NCBI GenBank assembly: GCA_013791885.1
Contig: VMSZ01000038.1
Span: 1 to 64,000 of the forward strand
DNA from: Sulfurimonas sp.
GTDB taxonomy: Bacteria > Campylobacterota > Campylobacteria > Campylobacterales > Sulfurimonadaceae
Direction: 5' to 3'
DNA: 64,000 nucleotides
The notes below the pieces were generated by a model, which did not search any database, had not been told where the DNA came from, and worked only from the letters and a program-made list of their open reading frames with translations. Positions 19,143-26,504 of this stretch are shown here, one piece after another. The position numbers were made by a program, and so were the translations under genes. Within the stretch, counting starts at the first letter, position 1. Every line of letters begins with the position of its first letter.

Positions 19143-20798
19143 ATGATTACACAAGACTCCATAGAAGCTTTAAAAGCACGACTTGATATTGTTGATGTTG
19201 TAGGTTCCTACATCGAACTTAAAAAAGCCGGAGCAAATTTTAAGGCACCTTGCCCTTTTCACGACGAAAAAACAGGCTCTTTCGTTGTAAGCCCATCAAA
19301 GCAGATTTACCACTGTTTTGGCTGTGGAGCAGGCGGTGACAGTCTGCGTTTTGTGATGGAATACGAAAAACTCAATTACCCAGAAGCGCTTGAAAAACTT
19401 GCTTCATCGTATAATTTTTCACTCTCCTACACTGACAATAAAAACTCAAAACCACGCTCACAACTTATGGAAAAAGTGAATGAATGGTATCAAAGTTTAT
19501 TGGACTCAAACGCAACTGCCACGGCGTATCTCAAAGAAAGAGGCGTATATGGGAGCAGCATTGAAAAGTTCGGAATAGGGTACGCACCTGACTCAAACGC
19601 AACCATCAACTTTATAAAGTCACAAATGTTTCCTTTGAGCGAAGCAGTTTCTCTGGGAGTGATAGGTTATGACGGCGGAAGAAATTTTGCTCGTTTCATT
19701 GAGAGAATAACATTTCCGATTCACTCTACAAACGCAAGTATTGTGGGGTTTGGCGGTAGAACAATTACGGGACATCAGGCCAAATATGTAAACTCTCCTG
19801 AGACTCCAATCTTTAACAAGTCGCGTTTGCTTTACGCCTACCATCATGCGAGACAAGATATTTACAAACAAAAAGAGATTATCATAACCGAGGGTTATCT
19901 TGATGTTATTATGCTCCATCAAGCGGGCTTTACAAACGCAGTAGCAACTTTGGGAACGGCTTTAACGCCGGAACATCTTCCTCTGCTAAGAAAAGGCGAG
20001 CCAAAAGTTATCATGGCTTACGATGGCGATGCTCCCGGACGTGCCGCTGCTTTAAAGGCCGCACGACTTTTAAGTGCTTCGGGTTTTGATGGCGGTGTTG
20101 TTATTTTTGACGGGGGACTTGATCCTGCGGATATGGTAAAAAATGGAGCAGTTGAAGAACTCTCAAGTATTTTTAGAAAACCTCAGGTTTTTATACAGTT
20201 TGTTATAGATGAGATACTTTCACTTTATAATCTGAATGACCCCAAGGCAAAAGAATCGGCTATGAATGAAGCGACTGCTTATTTGAAAAATCTCTCACCT
20301 CTGTTGCAAGAAGAGTACAAACCATATTTAGCGTCGCGTTTAGGCATCAGCCCCTCTTTTTTAAGTGTAACAAACAAAACAAACGCAAATGCTAACAACC
20401 AAAACAGACCGCTAACACAAAAAAATCTGCACAAAGATATGTGGGAGCTTTCGCTCGTGAAAACTGTTCTAGAACACCCGAATTTTATCGATCAGGTTTT
20501 GGATGTGCTTGATCCATCCCTGCTTGCGTTTCATTCACGAGAATTTTCTCAGGCACTGCATGGACAAAAAGATGCCCCTGAACTTATGGCCATTTTAGTG
20601 GATGACTCTATAAATTCGCTTCAAGACGAAGAAGCGCTCAAGCAGGAACTTTTAATTTTTTTGACCAAGTACTATGAAAAAGAGCTCAAGAAGATAAATA
20701 CACAAGCGACAGTATCTTTTGAAGAGAAAGCGTTTCTCATCCGCAAACTGCGCGGCAAGATTGCTACACTGCGAAAAGGCGAACTCGTACCTTTCTGA
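19143..20798 (+). CDS. dnaG: DNA primase
   Basis: Makes RNA primers for lagging-strand synthesis with the replicative helicase. 551 residues from the ATG at 19143; the ORF track's TTG start (19128) adds MYNFA and reads through the -10 box, so it is rejected. Seen: the CHC2 zinc finger CPFHDEKTGSFVVSPSKQIYHCFGCGAGGD, the RNA-polymerase-like core with TOPRIM (IITEGYLDVIMLHQAGFTNAVATLGTALT; MAYDGDAPGRAAALKAA), and a C-terminal helical helicase-interaction region. Length is similar to other Campylobacterota primases. Confidence 0.95.
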   Translation: MITQDSIEALKARLDIVDVVGSYIELKKAGANFKAPCPFHDEKTGSFVVSPSKQIYHCFGCGAGGDSLRFVMEYEKLNYPEALEKLASSYNFSLSYTDNKNSKPRSQLMEKVNEWYQSLLDSNATATAYLKERGVYGSSIEKFGIGYAPDSNATINFIKSQMFPLSEAVSLGVIGYDGGRNFARFIERITFPIHSTNASIVGFGGRTITGHQAKYVNSPETPIFNKSRLLYAYHHARQDIYKQKEIIITEGYLDVIMLHQAGFTNAVATLGTALTPEHLPLLRKGEPKVIMAYDGDAPGRAAALKAARLLSASGFDGGVVIFDGGLDPADMVKNGAVEELSSIFRKPQVFIQFVIDEILSLYNLNDPKAKESAMNEATAYLKNLSPLLQEEYKPYLASRLGISPSFLSVTNKTNANANNQNRPLTQKNLHKDMWELSLVKTVLEHPNFIDQVLDVLDPSLLAFHSREFSQALHGQKDAPELMAILVDDSINSLQDEEALKQELLIFLTKYYEKELKKINTQATVSFEEKAFLIRKLRGKIATLRKGELVPF

Positions 20799-20917
20799 GA
20801 TTCGTTTATTTGATGCTCTTATATTATGACAAGATTACTTCGGTAAAATTGCAAGATAATTTTAGGTGAACTGGCTATTCTTTGGATTTAGCTCATGTGC
20901 CTTAACAAGGAAACAAT

Positions 20918-21895
20918 ATGAAAGCAATAGCACTCTTTAGCGGCGGACTCGACTCGACTCTGGCCATGAAACTCATTATAGACCAAGGCATCGAAGTCTT
21001 AGCGGTAAACATCAACACAGGTTTTGGAAGTACCAAAGATAGACTTGAACATATGCAAAGCATGTGTAATCAGGTTGGCGCGGAGCTTCGTATTATAGAT
21101 ATTCAAAGCGAGTATCTGCAGGATGTTCTTTTTGATCCAAAATACGGTTATGGGAAAAATTTTAATCCGTGTATTGATTGTCATGCAAAGATGTTTGCTG
21201 TTGCAAAACGCATTATGGAAGCTGAGGGTGCGAGTTTTCTGCTCAGCGGTGAAGTTATGGGACAGCGTCCTATGAGCCAAAACAAAGATGCTTTACAGAC
21301 AGTTTTGGATGAGAGCAATTGTGACGGTTTGCTTCTGCGTCCTATGAGTGCAAAAATGCTTAAACCGACAATAGCCGAAGAAATGGGCTGGGTAAACAGA
21401 GAAAAACTTGAGGGTATTACGGGTAGAAATCGCGACAGACAAATGGAACTCGCCCGTGAAATAGGTTTGGAAAACTTTGAAAGTCCAGGCGGCGGATGCC
21501 TTTTGACAGATGAAAACTTCGCTAAAAAGATGGTTGACTTTATTAAACATGATACATTTTTGGTAGAAGACATTCCCGTTATAAAATACGGCCGCCACTT
21601 TCGTCTGCAAGATGGTGCGAAGCTTGTCATTGGAAGGGATCAGGCTGATAATGCACATCTTGAAGCGGTAGAGAGTAAAAAATATATGCACATAAAGACT
21701 TCACCCCTCGTGGGACCACATTCGCTTATAAGTAAAAACGCAAGCCAAAAAGATTTGGAATTTGCTCTAAAAGCAATTTTGACATATTGTAAAACTACAC
21801 CAGAGACCGAGTATACTGTAAGTTTTGATGGGAGTGAAATGCAAGTCACTCCTTTTAATTCAAGAGATGTGCTGAAGCCTTTTAGCGTTTTATAA
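20918..21895 (+). CDS. PP-loop ATP pyrophosphatase, MnmA-like putative tRNA thiolation protein
   Basis: 325 residues. Seen: the N-type PP-loop ALFSGGLDSTLAM at the very N-terminus, a C-x2-C pair in NFNPCIDCHAKMF, the LSGEVMGQRPMSQNKDAL segment, and ESPGGGCLLTDENFAKK. Enzymes of this group adenylate a tRNA base for sulfur transfer (MnmA, ThiI, TtuA). The paired cysteines could carry persulfide or a cluster. The C-terminal third does not match the usual MnmA C-terminus, so I give no symbol. Stands alone with a 119-base upstream gap in which I see no clear element besides the AAGGAAA ribosome site. Confidence 0.75.
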   Translation: MKAIALFSGGLDSTLAMKLIIDQGIEVLAVNINTGFGSTKDRLEHMQSMCNQVGAELRIIDIQSEYLQDVLFDPKYGYGKNFNPCIDCHAKMFAVAKRIMEAEGASFLLSGEVMGQRPMSQNKDALQTVLDESNCDGLLLRPMSAKMLKPTIAEEMGWVNREKLEGITGRNRDRQMELAREIGLENFESPGGGCLLTDENFAKKMVDFIKHDTFLVEDIPVIKYGRHFRLQDGAKLVIGRDQADNAHLEAVESKKYMHIKTSPLVGPHSLISKNASQKDLEFALKAILTYCKTTPETEYTVSFDGSEMQVTPFNSRDVLKPFSVL

Positions 21896-21933
21896 TTTTT
21901 TTGATATACTTAAGGAAAAAAGAGGGCTAATAG

Positions 21934-22356
21934 ATGGCGGGGATACATTTTAGTTTTGATAATTTTGCCGAGTTACTGCGTTTAAACATTGGAATTTCCG
22001 ATAGACTTGATGAGAATCGCGCTGAGAGTTTTACTATTTTATACTGTGATTTCTCAGGAATATCTCAAGAGGTTGTAGATGCCTCACTCAAGCAGATACT
22101 GAGAACTTCTGATGCTATTGTCAATCACGAGGGTGATTATTTTTTCGTGCTTCCTTATACGGACAAATATGGAGCGGAAATCGTCAAAAAAATATTCGAT
22201 GAATTTTTTGCCAAGTTTTTAAAATCATTTCTTCTAAGTTACCCGGTAGATGGGGAAACACCGGAAGAGATTTTAAGTGCGATGCAAGATTCTACAAGCC
22301 TGTTTTTAAAAAATGAGCTTCACTGCCTTGATAGATTTTCCAAACACCTGGAATAA
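21934..22356 (+). CDS. small GGDEF-like protein lacking the catalytic motif
   Basis: 140 residues, no membrane segment. The central stretch LRTSDAIVNHEGDYFFVLPYTDKYGAEIVKKIFDEF follows the usual GGDEF pattern (LRxxDxxxRxGGDEFxxxLPxTxxxGAxxxAExI) closely, but with HEGDYF instead of GGDEF and with no clear first half metal-binding aspartate motif apart from YCDFSG. Inference: a stand-alone degenerate diguanylate-cyclase fold used for binding or regulation. It is convergent with a small exported protein, four bases apart. Confidence 0.6.
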   Translation: MAGIHFSFDNFAELLRLNIGISDRLDENRAESFTILYCDFSGISQEVVDASLKQILRTSDAIVNHEGDYFFVLPYTDKYGAEIVKKIFDEFFAKFLKSFLLSYPVDGETPEEILSAMQDSTSLFLKNELHCLDRFSKHLE

Positions 22357-22360
22357 AACC

Positions 22361-22609
22361 CTACTCTTTAAACTTATACTCTTTAGCACTTTTATAGTAG
22401 GAGACAGCGTCTCCTATCTCTTTTTCTTTATAAATTTTTTTATCACAAACATATCTGCATTTTATTTTCTCATTTTCACTGGTTATCTCATGTATCTTTA
22501 ATCTTTTTGTTTCAAACGCAGACAAATCAAATCTCTGCGGTTTTGGAACATCAAAAGGACCCGCGGCAAATAAATAAAATGGCAAAAGCAGACAGAGTAA
22601 TATTTTCAT
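22361..22609 (-). CDS. small exported protein
   Basis: 82 residues. Clear signal peptide (MKILLCLLLPFYLFAAG, cleavage probably after LFA). The mature part is short and charged with two cysteines four residues apart (CRYVC) and no family that I recognise. Periplasmic location is expected. Its upstream region is shared with the sigma-54 promoter of fliK on the other strand. Confidence 0.65.
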   Translation of the reverse strand: MKILLCLLLPFYLFAAGPFDVPKPQRFDLSAFETKRLKIHEITSENEKIKCRYVCDKKIYKEKEIGDAVSYYKSAKEYKFKE

Positions 22610-22639
22610 AAATTTAATATCGACAAATGAAAAAAATAA

Positions 22640-22656
22640 TGGAATACATTATGCTT
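22640..22656 (+). promoter_or_regulatory. sigma-54 promoter of the fliK operon
   Basis: TGGAATACATTATGCTT has the GG-N10-GC spacing of RpoN promoters (GG at 22641-22642, GC at 22653-22654), with the downstream TGCTT form. It lies about 50 bases before the fliK ATG. In Campylobacter and Helicobacter, RpoN with FlgSR drives hook and rod genes, which fits. A hairpin (CCCTT/AAGGG, 22671-22687) lies in the leader. Confidence 0.72.
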
Positions 22657-22703
22657 AATTAAATAAAAAACCCTTCTTTATTAAGGGCGTTTAGGAGAGT
22701 AAG

Positions 22704-24440
22704 ATGATTTCATTGGATATAAAGTCTGAACCTAAAACAACGTCACCGCTAAGTTTGTCCGCAAAAAATGATGAGCCGAAGCTCTCTTTTTCTGAGCTTT
22801 TAAAGGGTGCAAATACAAAGAATGACAGTAAAGTTGTACAGAATGGCACTTTGGTTTTATCTTTAAACGATAAAGAAGCCCAGCTCAAACCAAGTGCTAA
22901 AACGGTGACGAATATACCAAGCAAAGAGACTCTGAGTTCACTGCTCAAGGGGAGTGAGGTCACTAAATCAGATGAGAAAAAAGCTCCTATTTTAAATAAA
23001 GAGTCTGTTGAACTTAACCCTAAACTTATGCAAAATTTGAGTGTTGCTGAGATTAAAACGCTAATTAGTGATGCAAAAGTGTACTTGAAAGAAAAAATAG
23101 AGCAGAGTGACGGATATAAAAAATCACAAATCAAAGAACTTCCGAGTACGTTAAAAGGTTTGGCAGCAGTAGCAAAAAAGTTTAACATTGATATCTCGAA
23201 AATAACGGTAGAAGAAGTTCAGGTTAAAAATGTCAAAGCTGAATTGCCAAAACAAGAGATACTTGGCGTTCAAGTTTCTAAGGAAATACCAAAAGATACT
23301 GTAAAAACGCAGGTGCAAACTTTAAAAGAAGTTATGAAAGCAGAAGAACCTAAAGATGTGAAAACAGAAATAGCAGTTCACAAAGAGACTGTAAAAACAG
23401 ATACGGCAAAAATTCAAGAAGCAGTAAAAATTCAAGAAACAGTAAAAGTACAAGCACAAGGGCTCAAAGAGGCTATAAGTGTTGATTTGTCAAAGACTGA
23501 TGCTCTGTCACACAGTGACAAAAAAAGTCTCAAAGCAGAAGACGCTTCGCTCCTTAAAACAGACACTAAAGCAAAAATACCAAAAAATACTGAAGCACTG
23601 CATGTGAATGAAGCAAACAGTGAAACAGCAAAAGTTGAAGAGAAAAAAACAGAGCAGATAAAGCAGCCTGCACAACTCAAAGAAACGCCACTTTTTAAAG
23701 CTCACGAGAGAACAGAACACACTACGGAGCAACTTGTACAAACAAAACAGTTTAAAACAGAAGAAAAAACTCCAAAACAAAAAGCAGATGAGACACTTAA
23801 GCTTCTGTTGAGAGGTGAAAAGCCAACCCTGAGCACACAAGTACTCACACCTGATTTTTCAGTAGCAACCGCTAAAGTATTAGCTCCAAACGCACCGACT
23901 GAAGCTGCAAAATCTTTTGAACAGCTTTTACGCGGTGAAGAAAAAGAGAGTACTACTGCGTCAAAACTTGATGGGCTTACTGCGCATAAGGCAGACAGCT
24001 TGGAAGTAAAAGTCAATGAAGCGAAACAGATGATTAAGTATCTCTCAAGTGATGTTAAAAGTGCCATTGAAGACTACAAGTCCCCGTTTACAAGAATTAA
24101 AGTACAGCTTAATCCTCAAAGATTGGGTGAAGTTGATTTGACTATAGTCCAGCGCGGTAAAAATCTTCATGTCAATATAAGCTCAAACAATACAGCGATT
24201 AATACTCTGGTAATGAATGCAAATGAGCTTAAAACGCAGCTGAGCAATAATGGAATACAAAATGCTACATTAAACTTTAGTAATAACTCTCAAGGCGACA
24301 ACTCCTCTTCTTTTGGAGGACAACAGCAGAGTAGACAAAATGAGCAAAAAGCCCGTGAGGAATATAACTATTTTAACGAAGAAGAGGCAAATGAAGAGAT
24401 TCTGAGCTCTCTTGAAATCATAGTTTCTCATTATGCATAA
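22704..24440 (+). CDS. fliK: flagellar hook-length control protein FliK
   Basis: 578 residues. Controls hook length and switches the flagellar export gate from hook to filament substrates. Seen: a long, lysine/glutamate/threonine-rich, low-complexity N-terminal and middle part (repeated KTQ/KVQ/KEAVK-type units, residues about 190-400) expected of the extended ruler, and the conserved C-terminal domain IKVQLNPQRLGEVDLTIVQRGKNLHVNISSNN...LKTQLSNNGI followed by a Q/S/N-rich tail. First gene of a fliK-flgD-hook operon; flgD starts 15 bases after it. AGGAGAG precedes the ATG. Confidence 0.92.
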   Translation: MISLDIKSEPKTTSPLSLSAKNDEPKLSFSELLKGANTKNDSKVVQNGTLVLSLNDKEAQLKPSAKTVTNIPSKETLSSLLKGSEVTKSDEKKAPILNKESVELNPKLMQNLSVAEIKTLISDAKVYLKEKIEQSDGYKKSQIKELPSTLKGLAAVAKKFNIDISKITVEEVQVKNVKAELPKQEILGVQVSKEIPKDTVKTQVQTLKEVMKAEEPKDVKTEIAVHKETVKTDTAKIQEAVKIQETVKVQAQGLKEAISVDLSKTDALSHSDKKSLKAEDASLLKTDTKAKIPKNTEALHVNEANSETAKVEEKKTEQIKQPAQLKETPLFKAHERTEHTTEQLVQTKQFKTEEKTPKQKADETLKLLLRGEKPTLSTQVLTPDFSVATAKVLAPNAPTEAAKSFEQLLRGEEKESTTASKLDGLTAHKADSLEVKVNEAKQMIKYLSSDVKSAIEDYKSPFTRIKVQLNPQRLGEVDLTIVQRGKNLHVNISSNNTAINTLVMNANELKTQLSNNGIQNATLNFSNNSQGDNSSSFGGQQQSRQNEQKAREEYNYFNEEEANEEILSSLEIIVSHYA

Positions 24441-24455
24441 ATCAAGGAGATTATC

Positions 24456-25121
24456 ATGGCAATTACATCAACAGGCTTAAACGCAGCGACAAACCCAGAG
24501 TATACAACTGCCTCTACACAAAAAGATAAAAGTATCTTAGGCAAAGATGATTTTTTGAAACTGCTTTTGGTTGAATTACAGCATCAAGATCCTACAGAAC
24601 CTATGGACAGCGAAAAAATTCTTTCACAAACTTCCCAGCTTGCGACTCTTGAATCTGCAGAAAATACAAATAAAGCATTAGAAAATTTAGCTGCATCTTT
24701 AGGTGCTTCACAACAATTTTCAACTATTGCGGCTATAGGTAAAACAGCAGACTTGGGCAGTGATGCTATTTCTTTAGACGAGGGCTCAAGCTCTACATTT
24801 GAAGTTTATTTTCCTTCAGCAATTCAGCAGGGAACTGTAGAGATTACAGATTTGGATGGAAAAATTGTTAAAACGCTTGATGTGGGTACAAATCCATCCG
24901 GCGTTTACCAGTTTACGTGGGATGGCACAGATCAGAGCGGCAACAAGGCTGAGAGTGCAATTTATCGGGTAAACGCAAGCTACTCTGATCCAGATGGCAA
25001 TACTTTAAAAACAAGATTGGGAGCATACCCGATTGAATCGGTAAGATTTGAGAATGGAAGCACTTTCGTAAAAGTCGGTTCGAGTTATGTTCCATTGGAA
25101 AATGTAGTAGAAGTTTACTAA
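24456..25121 (+). CDS. flgD: flagellar hook assembly (capping) protein FlgD
   Basis: 221 residues. Scaffold that caps the growing hook and helps FlgE polymerise. Seen: the N-terminal signature KDDFLKLLLVELQHQDPTEPMDSEKILSQTSQLATLE, and the later FlgD Ig-like/tudor part (TVEITDLDGKIVKTLDVGTNPSGVYQFTWDGTDQSGN, then the SVRFENGSTFVKVGSSYVPLENVVEV end). AAGGAG precedes the ATG. Eleven bases separate it from the next hook gene. Confidence 0.95.
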   Translation: MAITSTGLNAATNPEYTTASTQKDKSILGKDDFLKLLLVELQHQDPTEPMDSEKILSQTSQLATLESAENTNKALENLAASLGASQQFSTIAAIGKTADLGSDAISLDEGSSSTFEVYFPSAIQQGTVEITDLDGKIVKTLDVGTNPSGVYQFTWDGTDQSGNKAESAIYRVNASYSDPDGNTLKTRLGAYPIESVRFENGSTFVKVGSSYVPLENVVEVY

Positions 25122-25132
25122 AGGAGCAAATC

Positions 25133-26392
25133 ATGATGACGCAAGCTTTTTATAGCGGAATTTCCGGAATCAGAACTCACTCGACAGGTATAGACGTTAT
25201 AACAGACAACTTGGCGAATATCAGTACTACGGGCTTTCGAGGCTACAATTTAGAATTTACATCTCTTTTTGAAGAGAAGATAGCCGCAATTGGAAAAAAT
25301 GCCATCGACAGCAGTGTCGGAGTCGGCTCCAGAGTGCAAACGTCATCAATGATGCAAAAAACAGGTTCTCTTCTTCTTGCAGACAGAAGCACAGACTTGG
25401 CAATAGACGGGGAAGGATGGTTTGGTGTTCAGGGAGCAAACGAGCCAATTTATACACGTGATGGAACTTTTTCTTTTGATGCCAACGATGATTTGGTTAC
25501 GCTTGAGGGTCTTCATGTTCTTGGGACTATGGCAGGGAATATAAGTGCAAATGGTATTTTGACGGCTAAAGTAGATGAAACAAAATTAGGTAATGTCAAC
25601 GCACAAGAAAAATTACGTTTTCCAAGCTCATTAACATATCCGGTACAACCGACTACAGAAGCTGCGTTTATCGGCAATGTCGGTGTCAATACAGAAGCTA
25701 TAACCATGGGCGCTACTGTCATTGATGCGCAAAGCAATAGAAATCAATTAAGACTTGAATTTACAAAAAATCCAGTGCAAACACCTCCTGGAACTCAATG
25801 GAGTGTAACTGCCACGACACAAAGTTTGGATGGGACAACGGTATACGATACAAGAACAGGATCTCTTGCTTTTGATGAAGCAGGTGCTTTGGTTTCAAAT
25901 ACTCTTACAAACATAAACAATAACGGCACGCAAATAAGTATAGATTTAGGCAGCGGCTATACGGGTGTAGTCTCTTTTGACACACCAACTGTATCATCTT
26001 CGAGTTCTGCAAACGGAACCATCGCCGGAGAGTTGGTAGGATATACAATCAACCAAAACGCAGATGTCATTGCCACCTTTACTAATGGTGAGCAAAGCAG
26101 TGTCGGCAAAGTCGCAATTTTTCACTTTCAAAATGACCAAGGTTTAGAACGCTTAAACGGGACTCGGTTTCAAGAGAGTTCAAATAGCGGCAGACCAATA
26201 TTTTACACAGATGCTAACGGGAACAATATTAACGGCTCAAAAGTTATGAACTATAAATTAGAAAGTTCAAACTACGAAATGTCTATGGGTTTAACTGAGC
26301 TTATCATCTTGCAGCGCGCATTCGATGCAAATTCAAAATCTATTACGACAGCAGATCAGATGATACAAAAAGCTCTGAATATGCATAAATAA
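25133..26392 (+). CDS. FlgE-family flagellar hook-type protein (second copy)
   Basis: 419 residues. Seen: the rod/hook N-terminal AFYSGISGIRTHSTGIDVITDNLANISTTGFRGYNLEFTSLF, the central D1 pattern DLAIDGEGWFGV, and the C-terminal LTELIILQRAFDANSKSITTADQMIQKALNMHK. Both termini form the coiled-coil that packs inside the tube. Much shorter than the flgE that follows; it may be a hook-proximal or FlgE2-like subunit, as Campylobacter also has more than one FlgE-type protein. Last gene of the fliK-flgD operon; the next gene has its own sigma-54 promoter. Confidence 0.85.
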   Translation: MMTQAFYSGISGIRTHSTGIDVITDNLANISTTGFRGYNLEFTSLFEEKIAAIGKNAIDSSVGVGSRVQTSSMMQKTGSLLLADRSTDLAIDGEGWFGVQGANEPIYTRDGTFSFDANDDLVTLEGLHVLGTMAGNISANGILTAKVDETKLGNVNAQEKLRFPSSLTYPVQPTTEAAFIGNVGVNTEAITMGATVIDAQSNRNQLRLEFTKNPVQTPPGTQWSVTATTQSLDGTTVYDTRTGSLAFDEAGALVSNTLTNINNNGTQISIDLGSGYTGVVSFDTPTVSSSSSANGTIAGELVGYTINQNADVIATFTNGEQSSVGKVAIFHFQNDQGLERLNGTRFQESSNSGRPIFYTDANGNNINGSKVMNYKLESSNYEMSMGLTELIILQRAFDANSKSITTADQMIQKALNMHK

Positions 26393-26395
26393 AAG

Positions 26396-26412
26396 TTGGA
26401 ACATTAAATGCT
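26396..26412 (+). promoter_or_regulatory. sigma-54 promoter of flgE
   Basis: TTGGAACATTAAATGCT matches the Campylobacterota RpoN consensus with GG at 26398-26399 and GC at 26410-26411 (N10 spacing). It begins just after the preceding stop codon and lies about 93 bases before the flgE ATG. Confidence 0.8.
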
Positions 26413-26436
26413 CCATATCTTTTACTAATAAAGTCT

Positions 26437-26478
26437 AGCTTTTAAAGAAGCTAAGTAAAAGGAACAGGTTTCCTTTTT
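26437..26478 (+). terminator. two hairpins in the flgE leader
   Basis: Two perfect stem-loops follow the sigma-54 promoter: TAGCTT-TTAAAG-AAGCTA, and AAAAGGAA-CAGGT-TTCCTTTT (26457-26477) ending in a short T-run. The second looks like an intrinsic terminator. As it lies downstream of the sigma-54 start and upstream of flgE, it may act as an attenuator or end fliK-operon transcripts; which of these cannot be told here. Confidence 0.5.
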
Positions 26479-26504
26479 CGCATACTATAGGTAAAGGATA
26501 TAAA

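Noticed and set aside
21181-21691. Minus-strand ORFs of 149 and 132 residues over the PP-loop gene
   Set aside because: Both are shadows of a well-conserved plus-strand gene, lack ribosome sites and have no recognisable protein features.
22691-23188. 165-residue minus-strand ORF over fliK, plus others at 23432-24067
   Set aside because: They arise from the low-complexity lysine/glutamate-rich fliK sequence read in reverse (S/F/L-rich) and have no start signals.
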